A stretch of 64,000 nucleotides of DNA, taken from Dermacentor variabilis. Its lineage: Eukaryota; Arthropoda; Arachnida; Ixodida; Ixodidae. The stretch lies in the NCBI RefSeq assembly GCF_050947875.1, contig NC_134568.1:194878853-194942852 (forward strand), in the 5' to 3' direction. Shown piece by piece: positions 10,016 to 21,480 of the stretch; position 1 is the first letter of the stretch; each line of letters starts with the position of its first letter. A program made the position numbers and the translations under genes. The notes beneath the pieces are model-generated. The model had not been told where the DNA came from, ran no database searches, and saw only the letters and a program-made list of their open reading frames with translations.

Positions 10016-13000
10016 ATGCGCTGGAATGTGTTAGACGACACCCTGAGAAGCGATCGCAATATAATGAAATAACCTTTGAAACATCTCAACTACAACGCCC
10101 GCTTAGAAAAGCCAGGCTCACTAACTGGACTAAGTATCGAGAGCAAGATCAAGTAGGAAGTGGGCGCAAACCCGAAACAATAGCTCAATGGACTCACTAC
10201 ATCGAGGGCCTCTATGATAAAAACGCTAAAATATATCAGACTGCGGCAGGCACCCCCGCCATTGACAACTACTTGACACACTTTTTGGAAGCTCGTCGGG
10301 GCCTCACCAAACGGTGGCGGCGACAGAAGCTAAACAGAAAACTTAGAATCCGAATGGCCGAAATCACAGAGGAAGCAAACGCATACGCGAAAGAACTCTA
10401 CCAAACAAGTGGCGCCCATTCTATGACTCTTTAAGAGGCACATTAAGCATGAAAAAGAGATGGAACATTCTACGGAGCTTTTTGTACCCCTCTACCACGA
10501 AAACTGAAACAAACACAACTCTCCAACGACTAGCAAGGAAACTTCAAGAGGACCAGGATCAGTTAATACAAGAGCTGAAACAACAATACACGGGAGAACG
10601 CAAGCGAGGGAAAAATCCCATACCAAATCAAGAATACAAAGAAACACCCAACCACGAGCTGAACACACCCATCCCCTTTGCGGAGGTCTACGCAGTGGCA
10701 CAAAGCTTCAAAAGGAACACAGACCTGGATTGGACAGCATTACAAACGCCATGATACGGATCCTTAGCACTGACGCACTACAAGCGATCACAGACCACTT
10801 CAATCAGGAAATCTGGACACGGGGTGGAAAACTACCGACAGAATGAACACTAGCACAGATCGTACTCATACCCAAACCAGGAAAGCGGAGAAGCCTTGAT
10901 CAGCTACGACTACTCTCACTAACATCCTGTATGGGCAAAATTTTGAAAAAGAACAGGGGCTCCTATCAACCTCTATGTACGAATTTAGGCGAGGGATGTT
11001 TGCCCAGGGCATATTCTTATTGCTCAAAGAGGAAGTGCTTAATCCACGTCCAGGTAGCCTTAACAACTAACTCCTTGCACTCGATATCAAAAAAGCCTTC
11101 GACAACATCGCCCATTCTACCATTATAGACGCTCTCATAGCCACTGGATGCGGGGAACGCATATTCCACTATGTTTCTGCATTCCTTGGCAATCGCAAGG
11201 CATAGATTGACATTGCCGGCAAAAACTCACTACCATACGACTTCCCACTGAAATGCATGCCCCAGGGTTCCATCCTGTCACCATTCCTCTTTAACATCGG
11301 GTTCCGGAAACTAGTCCTACTACTGGAGGATATACGGAACCTAAGGTGTGCCTTTTACGCGGACGACATCACACTATGGGCAACGAAGCGCTCCTATGGA
11401 GAACGGCAAGTTATACTGCAAACAGCTATAAACAAGATTCAACGCTACCTTCAGGCAGCAGGTATGACCTGCGCCCCCCAAAACAAATCGGAATACCTGC
11501 AAATAAGCCCTACGCGCACCCAGTCCAACTATTCACCCACCCGCCTTCACCTGACAATTGCCGGACAGGGCATCAACCGGACCCCGGTAGCACGAATCCT
11601 GGGCATGCACGTACAAGAAAATAACAGCGTAAAGACGGCAATAGAGAAATTCAAACACACTGTCAAGAGTATTACAACCCTCATAGCTAGAACAGCAAGA
11701 AGTAAAGATGGAATGACAGAAGTCGAGACACTACGCCTCGTACAGGTAGGTATTTGGCCTCAACCGAATCACCTTCGCCCTACCTTTTCAAGCTGCATGC
11801 ATGACCGAAATAGAACACATCCAATAACTAATAAGAATCGGATACAAAGCAGCACTGCAAATTCCGAACTACACGAGCCCAAACCAACTCATGTCGATCG
11901 GCATAAATAACACACATGAAGAACTGGCAGCCACTACGCTAATCGCGCAAATAGGACCACTCAACACAACATACCAGTGCGGAAAACTACTGAAAAGACT
12001 GGGATACCCCCTGACTCCCCCCCCCCAATACTGCGGAGATGAAACGGCCATTGCATCGATGCACCTACGGGCACGCATCATCATGGAACCGGTCCCCAAG
12101 AACATGCATCCGCTCCACAACCAAAAGCGGCGGCAAGCGCGAGCACGAAAACTCCTCCAGAGAACGAACGATCCTGATACCTACTACACCGACGCTAGCC
12201 TTTAGTTCACACCACCAGGAGGCCCCAGAAAACAGGCATATGCAACGGCAGTAACCAACGAAAACGAGGTGGTGGCCTGCGCGCTTATACGAACCAGATC
12301 AAGCGCCACGAGGCAGGAGCCATAGCCCCCGCAATCAGAGATGCTGAATGAAGGGGTCGCCCCGCATACATCCTGACGGATTCACAAGCCACTTGTTGGT
12401 TATATCGCAGAGGCACACTTACCGGGTGCGTCACCGATACTCTGGGCCCCGGACTGGCTGAGGACCATGCCGTTGCCTGGTGCCCAGGACACACGGGCTT
12501 GGGAGGCAACGAGGAGGCGGACTGCGTAGCTCGAGGACTTGCTGGCCGAGCCGCAGAACCCTCCTCGGGACCCCCTTCAGATTCACATGAAGAAACCATC
12601 ACGAGCAGGCAAATTTTGGAGGACCAGCGCCTCACCAGATGGATGGTCGCCCCTCCCCATCCCAAGTTAAGCAGCCAACAAACCAGGGACCGGCACCGCC
12701 TTCAAACAAACCCATACCCGCACATATCGAGACTGCAGGCCATCTTTCCAGACGTATACACGAATAGGATATGTCCCTGGTGCAACGGCCACACAGCCAC
12801 ACTGACACACATTACTTACCAATGTACGGAGTGCCTCGCCCAGCTAGTATTCAAGCTGGTGAGCTCATCACAAACGCTCACGGCGTGGTCTTGGGAGGCA
12901 CCGCTTTCCGAGTTGGCATTGGGAAGCCAACTGGCGACCCTGGACCAGGCCCGGCTAGCCGCTGCGGCCAGTGGGGCTCTACTAGGGGGCTCCACCCGAG

Positions 13001-13045
13001 ATTAACCGCAAGGAGTTCCTTCGTACAATAAAGTTTAGTCTTGAG
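10016..13045 (+). mobile_element. RNase H-bearing LINE ORF2, second family, mutated
   Basis: Nearly all of an ORF2 C-terminal to the endonuclease is present. Pre-RT helices lie at about 10080-10430 (LRKARLTNWTKYREQDQ; RRGLTKRWRRQKLNRKLRIR) and 10449-10754 (KKRWNILRSFLYPSTTKTETN). The RT core has MPQGSILSPFLFN at 11257 and FYADDITLW near 11353, with the catalytic pair intact. RNase H has ILTDSQATCW near 12370 and WCPGHTGLGGNEEADCVARGLA near 12480. A zinc knuckle CPWCNGHTATLTHITYQC lies near 12775. The 3' end has AATAAAG at about 13028. Several stops and frameshifts separate these, most densely at 10750-11250. No endonuclease is found upstream, so the copy is 5'-truncated. Confidence 0.85.
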
Positions 13046-13479
13046 TTTGGCACTTTCATTATTTGTCGTTTCTTGTTTAGGTCCTTTGTTACTTGGGACA
13101 GCTTACCTACTGGTTGCCTTGGTGCCTTTCTTCCCACTTCAGTTGTGGCTTCTCAAGCCAGCCTAGTTACGGTTCATTCATTGCCTCTATCTCATCTTCA
13201 TCCCTCTGTTCTAAAGCGGTATATTTGTTTGCAAGTGATGGCCAGAAAATTACGATGTCGAAATTAACATGAATAGAGGCAAGTCAAAACCAGTGCACTA
13301 CTGAAATGAATTGTTTGAAAGAGCGTTTATGTTCTCTTGTAAAGCAGCTTGCATAAATGGATGGCATAAGCAAAGCCATAAATTTTATTTCAGCTGAAGA
13401 GCGCCAAGACAGGGAAGCACTGACGGTACTCAAAGCCAAAATGGAAGACTTATAAAACAAAGGAAGGCGGAATAATTTG

Positions 13480-13905
13480 ATCTTTTTTTTGGTCTTAAGG
13501 ACTCGGAGAACAAGCCCGCTGCAAAGTCTGAAAAACTTGTTCTTGATGAATGCGCTTCCGAACTACAACTTTCCTCGCTGGGAATTGCGCTCACAGGCTA
13601 GGTAAATTTGAAGCTGGCAAAGATCGACCTGTCATTGTGAAATTTTCCTCCTTCAAGCTAGGGTAGCCGGTGCTCTCAAGCAAGCATTAGCTAAAAGACA
13701 CGTCTTATATCTGACGATATTTCATGATCTGCGCGCGAAAAGAGAAACATGTTGTGGGATTACGCAAAAAAATACAGGATGGTAAGAAACCAGTGATAAG
13801 GTTCGATACGCTGCATATAAATGGGAAGCGTTATCAGTATGATGGCGAGTTAGGGGGAGTGGTCGAGCTATGACCACTAGGTTGGTCCGCTAACAAGACC
13901 GCCCA
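13480..13905 (+). pseudogene. ORF1 remnant of the CR1/L2-like LINE
   Basis: Pieces in different frames read SEKLVLDECASELQLSSLGIALTG, then LISDDIS, RKEKHV, and GKKPVIRFDTLHINGKRYQYDGELGGVVEL (about 13790-13870). This order resembles the RNA-binding C-terminal part of LINE ORF1 proteins, which coat the element's RNA. Stops interrupt every section. The upstream coiled-coil part is not recognisable between 13250 and 13480. Confidence 0.55.
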
Positions 13906-16560
13906 GTTTGCTGCTTGTCAACTGCCAAAGCATGAAAAATAAAATCGATGAATTCTGTCTTCTTGTCTAATCTAGTAAACCAACAATTGTTCTTGGAACT
14001 GAGACATGGCTAGATTCGTCTGTCTTAAATTCTGAGGTTGTTCCTCCTGGATATCAGTGTTTTCGTAGCGATCGTTGCACTAGAGGAGGAGGTGTGTTCA
14101 TTCTCATTGCTACGGAGTACCATGCGCACTGTTAGAATTTTCCAGTGTTACGGAGTCTATGTGTAGTAAATTAAGACATTCAAGTGGGCAAAACTTAGCT
14201 GTTGGGGTGGCCTACTGTCCACCAGGCTCATCACTAGTGTAATTTGAACATGTAGCGGATATTCTCAACACCGTTGAGAGCCATCCTATCTTGTTGGGAG
14301 GGGATTTCAACCACACTGGCATAGACTGGCCACCCAGTCCCCGGAGAGACGGTGCTCAACGTTGTTCGTACTCAACGTTCATTAACCTAATTGATTCGTT
14401 TAAGTTCCACCAGTACATTCATGATGCATCACGCAATGATGTCTCTGGGAATATTCTTGGTCTGTTGCTTTTTAATACCCCAAATTTTCTTTCAGCTGTT
14501 AAGGTACTGCCGGGAATAAGTGATCACAATGTAGTGATAGCTAACATCTCTATCGGTAACATGCCAGTCGCAAAGAAACTCGCGCGAAGAGTCTACGTAT
14601 ATAGTAAAGGCAATTATAGCATTAACTTAAAATTGGAATCGTATTTTCCGGTTTTCGTTGCTCTGGCTGATGTACTTAGTACTAAGCATTTATGGAACAT
14701 TTTGAAAGAAGAACTTCTGCAACTCCAAGAGATGTCCATCCCTTTACAAACCTTATCTTCTAGATGACCTAAAGATAAAACATGGTTCAACAGCCAGTTA
14801 CGTGCTCTGACCAAAAGAATAAAACGTGTCTATCACATACTCAGGAGAAAGCGTTGTCCTGGGAATCTGGCTCATTTAAAAAGGCTGAAGCTTGACTTTA
14901 AATCTTTAACAGGAATAGCGCAACATTCTTATTTTTCTACACTTGGAAACAGCTTGGTTCAAGATTCAAAACTGTTTCTGGAAATTTGTTCGCAGTAGTG
15001 GCAAAGATAATTGTTCGGTAGCAACGATAAAACGTGGTGATAGATTGATTGATAATGAGGAATTTAAGGCTGAAACCTTTAGTATGTATTTCTTGACGGT
15101 ATTTCATTCATCGCAATCGCGAGTTCTACAGATTCCATCACTTGAGGCTGATCCGATGCCAGAAGTTATCTTTGGTACTGCAGGTATTCGAAAGTTATTG
15201 CGTAATGTGAAGTCGACAGTTGCAAGCGGCCCAGATCACTTACCTGCTACAGTTGTTAAAACTGTTCTGATAGGATGTCATTGTACTTTAGCCGTTATTT
15301 GAAAGAAGTTTACAAGAAGGGACTCTGCCAACAAACTGGAAATTGGCTCGCATCATGCCCATCCATAAAAATGGGCCGTGAAATTTGGTAGAAAATTATA
15401 GGTCAGTGTTTCTAACAAGTACAGCTTGCAAGACAATGGAGCATGTAATCTACTGTTGCATCATGTCCCATCTTGTTAGACATAATTTACTTAACCCCGC
15501 ACAAAAGGAATTTCGTCAAGGTCTGTACTGTTCTGCCCATTTGGTCGAGTTTACTTATGACCTAGCCGTAGCTATTGATAAACAAAATGTTATTGATTGT
15601 ATATTTCTGGATTTCCAGAAGGCATCTGATGTTGTTGCACATGATCTTCTTGTTTCTAAATTACGCAGCTACAATTTGAATGAAAGGGCCCCCCCCCCTC
15701 ATCTTATAAATTTCTGAGTACCTCTCCCGGCGACAGCAGTGTGTAGTTGGTGGTGGTTGCTCATTGAACTATGGGCCTGTCACTTATGGCGTTCCCCGGG
15801 GTTCTGTTCTGGGGCCGCTTCTTTTTTGTTATATATAAGTTATATTGATGCTGATACGTCCTCCTTCAGAATGTTTGCAGACGACGGCGTGATTTACAGT
15901 CATAGATAGTTCACTTGCCGTGCAAAGCCTACAAGATGACTTAGATAAGATATTAGTGTGGTGGTATAACTGGGACATGACTTTGAATGCTAAAAAATGT
16001 GTACACGTCACCTTTTCGAGGAAGCGCACTTACTCGTCTTATACATACGCTATCAACCACGTGTCTGTGAGCAAAGTGCAGAATCTTAAGTACCTAGGCG
16101 CCAACATTACTGCAAACCTGAGGTGGTCAAAGCACGTCAATTACATCGTGGAGAAGACTGCTGGTCTGTTAGGTTTGCGAAGAAGAAATTTCAGCCATTT
16201 TCCCAAACATTTCAAGGAACTTTTATATTTTACTCGCGTCCGCATGGTACTTGAATATGAATCAGTCTGCTGGGACACATACACCCAAGATCTTGTTGAT
16301 AAACTGGAAAAACTTCAGAATAGGGGAGTCCGTTTCGTCCTGGGAAATTATGAAGGGTCACTTAGTATGTCAGAAAGACCTTCAATCCTGAAGCAAAAAT
16401 TGAGATTAAAATTTCTCCATGGTATCTCTTATTCTCAAACTGGTATAGAAAGAACAAAATATCTGAGGCCGCCATTCTATGTCTCGAAGCGGATAGATCA
16501 CGATTTAAAACTTTACGAACTTCCTTTTAAGGGTGACGTACTCCGCTATTAATTTTTTGT
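13906..16560 (+). pseudogene. ORF2 (endonuclease + reverse transcriptase) of the CR1/L2-like LINE
   Basis: Endonuclease: LLLVNCQSMKNKIDEF near 13910, LGTETWLDSS near 13995, CTRGGGVFILIATE near 14080, GGDFNHTGIDW near 14298, PGISDHNVV near 14512. Reverse transcriptase: ENYRSVFLTSTACKTMEHVI near 15390, FLDFQKASDVVAHD near 15606 (FSKAFD is usual), YGVPRGSVLGPLLF near 15787, and RMFADDGVIYSH near 15870 with the catalytic pair intact. C-terminal: LDKILVWWYNWDMTLNAKKC, LKYLGANITANLRWSKHV, LEKLQNRGVRFVLGNY. The enzyme nicks DNA and copies element RNA. At least six stops or frame changes break it. No RNase H follows, as expected for this group. Confidence 0.85.
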
Positions 16561-16848
16561 GAGAACAGTTCGTGAATGGAATGCTTTATCGCCACATGTT
16601 GTTAATATTGTTTCAAATGAATCCTTTATTCACGCGTTTAGTGCGTGATTTCTTTAAAATTGTGAATGTGAAAGTGTCCCCCCTGCTGTAAGGACTATCG
16701 GCAATGCAGGCACTAAATAATTAAAATAAATAAACCTGAATTGGTTTACTTTTCCCCTTACTGCGTCTAGGTTGGCCTGTTTCTTCTTGATCAATTTTAC
16801 TCTTTCTCTCTTCAAAGTGAGGCGAATCCTAGCCTTCACTAACCTATC

Positions 16849-17711
16849 TCAATCCTGTCGACCAGTGGCCCGACGGCGTGCGGATTCCCAACGACATCAG
16901 GTCTCAACTGCACATCGCGCCCCTTCCCCGCAATATGCACCCCGCAAACAACGTCGACAGACGTCGGGCCAGGGGTACAGCTGTGCTCGAGCATGTCCGC
17001 AATAACCACATTGAGGCAAGCTTCGTGGATGCCGCGGCATATGTCGAACAAGAGGCATTCGCCGTCTCCATTGTCGACTCCAATTCAAGGCTCAGTTGCT
17101 GCGCTACGGTATGCACTTCGAGGCCCGTGGTAGCCGAACAGGTTGCAATCGCGCTGGAGATGCTCTATGGTCGCAGAGAGGCAATCTATAGTGATTACAA
17201 GGCAGCCATTACGGCCTACCAAACCGGTATCGGTATGCAGGGCGCGGGCGGTTACCCTTCGACTTTTACAAGCCAGTGCATACCCTAACCTCACGGTTCT
17301 TCATGCCATATACCCTGAAAGATATCCCAGTGCGGACTGCCCTGCCTGTGGACTAAGGGCAACATTGTACCATGTGTTGGGGGAGTGTGAAGCCATCGGC
17401 TCCTCCTTCAGCGAGGATAGGTGGGCTGCGCTCTTGCGCAGCCCCGAACTCAACGAACGAACCCTGGCCGTCCAAAGTGCGCGCGATCGGGCCATCAAGC
17501 TCGGCTTGGTGGTCCCTACGTGGGACTAGCCGGGTGGCGCGGGGTCTCCCCTGCGTCTTCTCTGGACCGAAATAAAGTTACCTCACTCACTCACTAACTC
17601 ACTCACTCACTCACTCACTCACTCATTCACTCACTCACTCACTCACTCACTCACTCACTCACTCACTCACTCACTCACTCACTCACTCACTCACTCACTC
17701 ACTCACTCACT
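16849..17711 (+). mobile_element. 5'-truncated RNase H LINE with (CACT)n tail
   Basis: The first frame reads MRIPNDIRSQLHIAPLPRNMHPANNVDRRRARG, matching the spacer before RNase H in the LINE at 10016-13045. It continues with decayed RNase H (IYSDYKAAITAYQTG, where DS is usual) and a zinc knuckle CPACGLRATLYHVLGEC near 17340, ending at VVPTWD and a stop at about 17529. AATAAAG at 17571-17577 precedes a CACT-repeat tail. Flanking CACTAACCTATC (16837-16848) and CACTAAGCTATC (17712-17723) form a target duplication with one mismatch inside the split RTE. Confidence 0.85.
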
Positions 17712-17716
17712 CACTA
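17580..17716. repeat. (CACT)n microsatellite, LINE tail
   Basis: About 33 near-perfect CACT units directly after the AATAAAG signal of the LINE fragment. It is best read as the element's own repetitive 3' tail, possibly expanded after insertion. Confidence 0.9.
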
Positions 17717-18430
17717 AGCTATCATCACTGCTTTACCCTACCTAGCACTTCTACATCCTGCACTATGCTGGGATCGGCGGAAAGTATGAAATCAATTTCA
17801 TTTCTCGTTTCAGCATTAGGGCTTTTCCAGGTCCACTTTTTGATCCAACGCTTCCTGAAGAAGGTGTTCATTACTCGCAGCTTATTCCTTTCCGCGAATT
17901 CTACGAACCTCTCTCCTCGAGTGTAGAATCCACGCCGTAGTCGCCAATTGCTAGTTCACCAGCCTGCTTTCCCCTCAATTTCGTATTGAACTCGCCCATG
18001 ACTGCAGTATACTGAGCTCGCACTTTTTGTATCACTAATTCAACATCTTGATAAAATTGTTCTATTTCTTTATCATCGTGACTGGAGGTTGGAGTGTAGG
18101 TTTGTACAACCTTTATACTATACCTCCTATTCAGTTTTATTATGACTACCACTACTCTCTCATTAATGCTGTAGAATCCGTCATGTTGCCCGCTATGTCC
18201 TTATGTATTATAATTCCTACTCTGAACTGCTTCTTATCTGGTAGTCCTCTAGAGCAGAGGACGTGGCCATTTGTCATCACTGTATAGCCTCGCCAGTTCT
18301 CCTAACCTCACTAAGGCCAATGATATCCCAAACAATGCCTGATAGTTCCTCAAAGAGTACTGCTAGGCTAGCTTCACACGAAAGAGATCGGGTGTTAAAC
18401 GTTGCAAGGGTCAGTTTCCATTGGTGGCCT
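17717..18430 (-). pseudogene. Endonuclease domain of the split RTE copy
   Basis: The minus strand matches the endonuclease of RTE copy 1: LTLATFNTRSLS near 18410 (the N-terminal metal-binding asparagine), VVVIIKLNRRYSIKVVQTYTPTSSHDDKEIEQFYQDVEL (18152-18030), VMGEFNTKLRGKQAGE (GDFN reads GEFN), FVEFAERNKLRVMNTFFRKR..SKSGPGKA near 17850, EIDFILSADPSIVQDV near 17790. A frame change lies near 17915. Sequence at 18431-18730 upstream behaves like the RTE 5'UTR and is shared at its 3' part with copy 1 (GGCC.CCAATGGAAACTGACC). Confidence 0.82.
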
Positions 18431-18739
18431 GACCGGGTCCCGAGATTCTTACCCCCTCTGCTGCATTAGAGGCCTGACCGCCACCTTAGTCAGGTGTTCC
18501 GCAGCTGCTGGGGACTGAGGGCCATTGGTTAATCGAATGAGTCGTTTGGGAGGGAGTGGCCGAATACTGTACAAGGAAGGCCAATTCCTGTTCTGGTGAG
18601 GGCGTGTCTTTTGTTTAGGCTTAGTGGATCTTCCTAATTTGGTTGTACCTGGATTAGTATAGCCCCACTTTCTCTAGGTGTTTTTGCCAGTGTCAGGTGC
18701 CACTCCAAGCCTGGAGATGGATAGTTCTGGAGGAGGTGA

Positions 18740-19140
18740 ATTCCAGCTATCCAGCCACATTGAAGCAACGAGATGAAACTGTTGAGGAAGCAAGAAAAAC
18801 TACGGTTACGAACTGGCTCGCCTACCACAATAAGAACAAAGTAGTCTATGATAGGAATTTTCCCCTGCTTGACCTTCAAGTTGTTGTCCTGAAGGTAGAG
18901 TGACTTGGCACCATGGTATGCCAAGAACGGCAAGTTGAGTTCCGTCATGGAAGGTTCTTACAAGTCTACAAGCAAGGTATCGCCAGTGAACTATGAAATC
19001 AACCACTCAGTGATGCCTTTAGGCAGAGAAGCGACATTGTTAATATCAGCAAATTGCCGCGCTATTTTGAACCCTCTTAACGGAGTCTTTCTCGAGGAGA
19101 AGGGGACACTTGTGAAGATTGAAAAACGCTATGGCTGAAG
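18740..19140 (+). pseudogene. Ty3/gypsy integrase C-terminal fragment
   Basis: Reads TLKQRDETVEEARKTTVTNWLAYHNKNKVVYDRNFPLLDLQ, the helix and basic stretch that follows the integrase core, then fragments SPVNYEI and DIVNISKLPRYFEP in two frames, matching the end of gypsy Pol where the protein reads like VNYE...DIVHVSRLKPY. A candidate LTR part follows (GCGTGCTTTAGAATAAAAG at about 19163). Frameshifts make it non-functional. Confidence 0.65.
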
Positions 19141-20639
19141 AAGCGGTCAGCGAACAAATACGCGTGCTTTAGAATAAAAGTATGGCATCTCAACCACGTC
19201 TCGTCTCTCCATTCTGACGTTACACACACATTTCTTTTAGATAAGATTATGATTATGCCAAATAAGCCACTGTGTTTATGTTCGTCGTAATCGGATTTCT
19301 AATGTGGCATCCAAAACGGACGCGTCATGTTCGACGTGCTGCTCTTTCCTTGCCTGTCAGAAACGGCGCGATAGTCAGGTCATATCCCCTTGTCACGATA
19401 AAAAAGAACGAATAGTGTCTCGGGAATAGCAGGAATTGAACATATCCGCGCCTACGGCACAAAGGTAAGTACTTTTTCACTTTCCTCGTAGAATCGTCGT
19501 TCGCACATCTGCCCAGAGGAGCACGTGCCATAGACATCGGCTGTTCTTACATTCCGCTGGCATAACGCCTCCAATAAATAGACCTCCCACTGCGAACGTC
19601 GCTGCGAGTGAGCTTTTCATGCTCAGTGGGATCGTAAATATTCGAGACGCTTCCAGAGACTCTTCCAGAGCCCCCCGCTCTTCGGTCTTTCCTTTGCGCT
19701 GCCACATACGACTTGCTCCATCTACTCCGATCGTTTCCTTCGTAGACTTTTCGCTTCTGCTTTCTCTTCTATAGCTGTCTCCAACGTTGTCAGACAACGT
19801 CTATTCTTCCTGCTCTTCTTGCTGACACCCGCTTCGTGATTCTTCCTGTGCGATATGAAATAACATATCAGTCGCATTTTTCATGGCGTTAGGGTTTTCG
19901 CGTTTCCTTAAAATGCAGACGGGGTCTAGACGCTCTACGTTGTGCGTTCATTTTTTTATTTAATCAGTAACTGGAAGTTCCGTTAACTATGCATGCGATT
20001 TCGTCAGTTTGTGCGAAGGAAGCAAAACAACGCGCGTAGTCATTGATTGCCATTGACCGTAAGTTTCTTTGCTGGAAGCATTTGGCACAATCGGCCGTGA
20101 CATATGCTGATTTTGAGTCTGGCTGCAAACATTTCCGTGATACATTACAGTCGCGTTTCTCGATTATGCGGAAGTCTATGTAATAAACTTGCACTGCGTA
20201 ATAATAGCGATTTACAAATTTGCTAATTTGTTCGCAAACTTGTAAAGCACTTGAAAGTCGGACGCCTCCTGCAGAAAAAAGATAAGAGCTAGTTATTAAT
20301 GTAAATTAAAATGAACGAGTGCCAAACTCATAAGAGAGTTTACGCCTAATCTACAGCAAGTCCTATCAGGAATTTTGGCGCGAAGTTCAATGAATACAAA
20401 TATACTTGTGAATGCTTATATGCAGACGGAAGAATGGTCTGCTACACACAATACAGCCCTGAACATGGCATCGACAAGGCAAGTCAGACAAAGCGCTGAC
20501 GACGAGAGAAAGATTGGGTCGGGCAAAGAACGGGAACAGGGGGCAGGGAGGTTCATTTAGATGACGTCTTTTTACGTCGATAAGGACAGTCATAAAATAC
20601 GTGGATAAGCCACAAACCTTGCGAGTTTATATGGCCATG
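19141..20639. other. No gene recognised
   Basis: No coding region with recognisable features. The first 100 bases may be gypsy LTR remains. The rest is moderately AT-rich with only short shadow frames. Confidence 0.4.
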
Positions 20640-21480
20640 GAAAGGCAATAAGAACCGTTCGTCAGGGAAGGTGGGGTGCCGAAGAAGAGCAAGAAAGCAG
20701 CAGCGAGCCGCCGCCAGCGTGTCCTCGTAATAGCCGTGGAAAGAAAAATGGAACGGGGGCCAAACCAACAGCAAGAAGGATGGCAGCAAAGGAGGCGCAG
20801 CGAATTCAAAAGCAGAATGGGAGGAGGGAATGAAGAAAGAGGAGAACAAGAAAGGAACTGCGGGGAAACGCGGGGAGAAGCTGACATCAGCGGCGCTGTG
20901 TCCCCATCCAGCGCCCATTGCGGGGCGATGGAGACGCGTCACCTGTCGTTCCGGTTGGCCAGGTGGCGGCGCGCGTATGACATGTGGCTGGTGCTGCTGC
21001 GAAGAGATGTGGCGCGTCGGAGGCTGGGCGTTACGCGAGGCGCTCGCTGCCCGGTCAGAACGTAGCGCGCGCCCCTGACAGAGATGAACACCTCAATTAG
21101 GACTTTTGCTCATGGCGGAAACGACTCGAATGGGACCCGTCCCAGGCGCTGCGCGGTGACGCTTTATTACGTTCTCCCCGCGAGGAAGAGCACGGCGCAA
21201 GGAAAAGCCGGAGCTCATCGTAAATTCGTCCAGGTGGATGTATGTCGCGCTCCGAAGAGTTCGCTCGGCCCGCCGCTGTCGCTGCTTTCCCGGAGAATGA
21301 CTGGGTCGACCGTGTGTTTTGTCTCCGCCACTGCTCGCGCGCCCGCGTGTCCGGATCAGCCAGCCCGGCGCGGCCCTAAATATAATTTAGACGTGCGCCC
21401 TCGTTCGCCATATCGCCCCTTCCGCCGCCTTCTCGCTAGTTTCAATCTAGGGCCGCACGCTGAGCGAGGCTCGTAGCCTG
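20640..21480. other. CpG-rich block, possible promoter or 5' exon region
   Basis: GC and CpG content rises sharply here compared with both sides. Overlapping open frames on both strands are composition artefacts, not proteins I recognise. A short near-palindrome CTAAATATAATTTAG lies at about 21376. A promoter-associated CpG-rich block is possible, but nothing marks a transcription start. Confidence 0.3.

Larger units (their letters stand above)
13247..16740 (+). mobile_element. CR1/L2-like LINE with ORF1 and ORF2, dead
   Basis: A long but decayed non-LTR element runs from an ORF1 remnant through endonuclease and reverse transcriptase to a 3' end at about 16735 with short A/T-rich repeats (TAATTAAAATAAATAAA). 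It lies inside an RTE copy on the opposite strand. Its 5' limit is set by where RTE similarity stops. No clear target duplication is seen; CCAGAA at about 13243 and CCTGAA at about 16734 are only a weak candidate. Many stops and frameshifts show it is old. Confidence 0.8.
13049..18730 (-). mobile_element. RTE LINE, third copy, split into three by later LINEs
   Basis: Three minus-strand blocks are consecutive pieces of one RTE copy when compared with 1797-4882. Block 18730-17712 holds the 5'UTR and endonuclease down to the SDH region. Block 16848-16741 matches the part just after it (KARIRLTLKRERVKLIKKKQANLDAV). Block 13246-13049 matches the linker (VTRLA..A..VG.KAP.QPVG.LS). The gaps are filled by a 5'-truncated RNase H LINE (16849-17711) and a CR1/L2-like LINE (13247-16740), both on the plus strand. 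The first gap has a 12-bp duplication with one mismatch. The RT part of this copy is not in the window. Confidence 0.78.
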
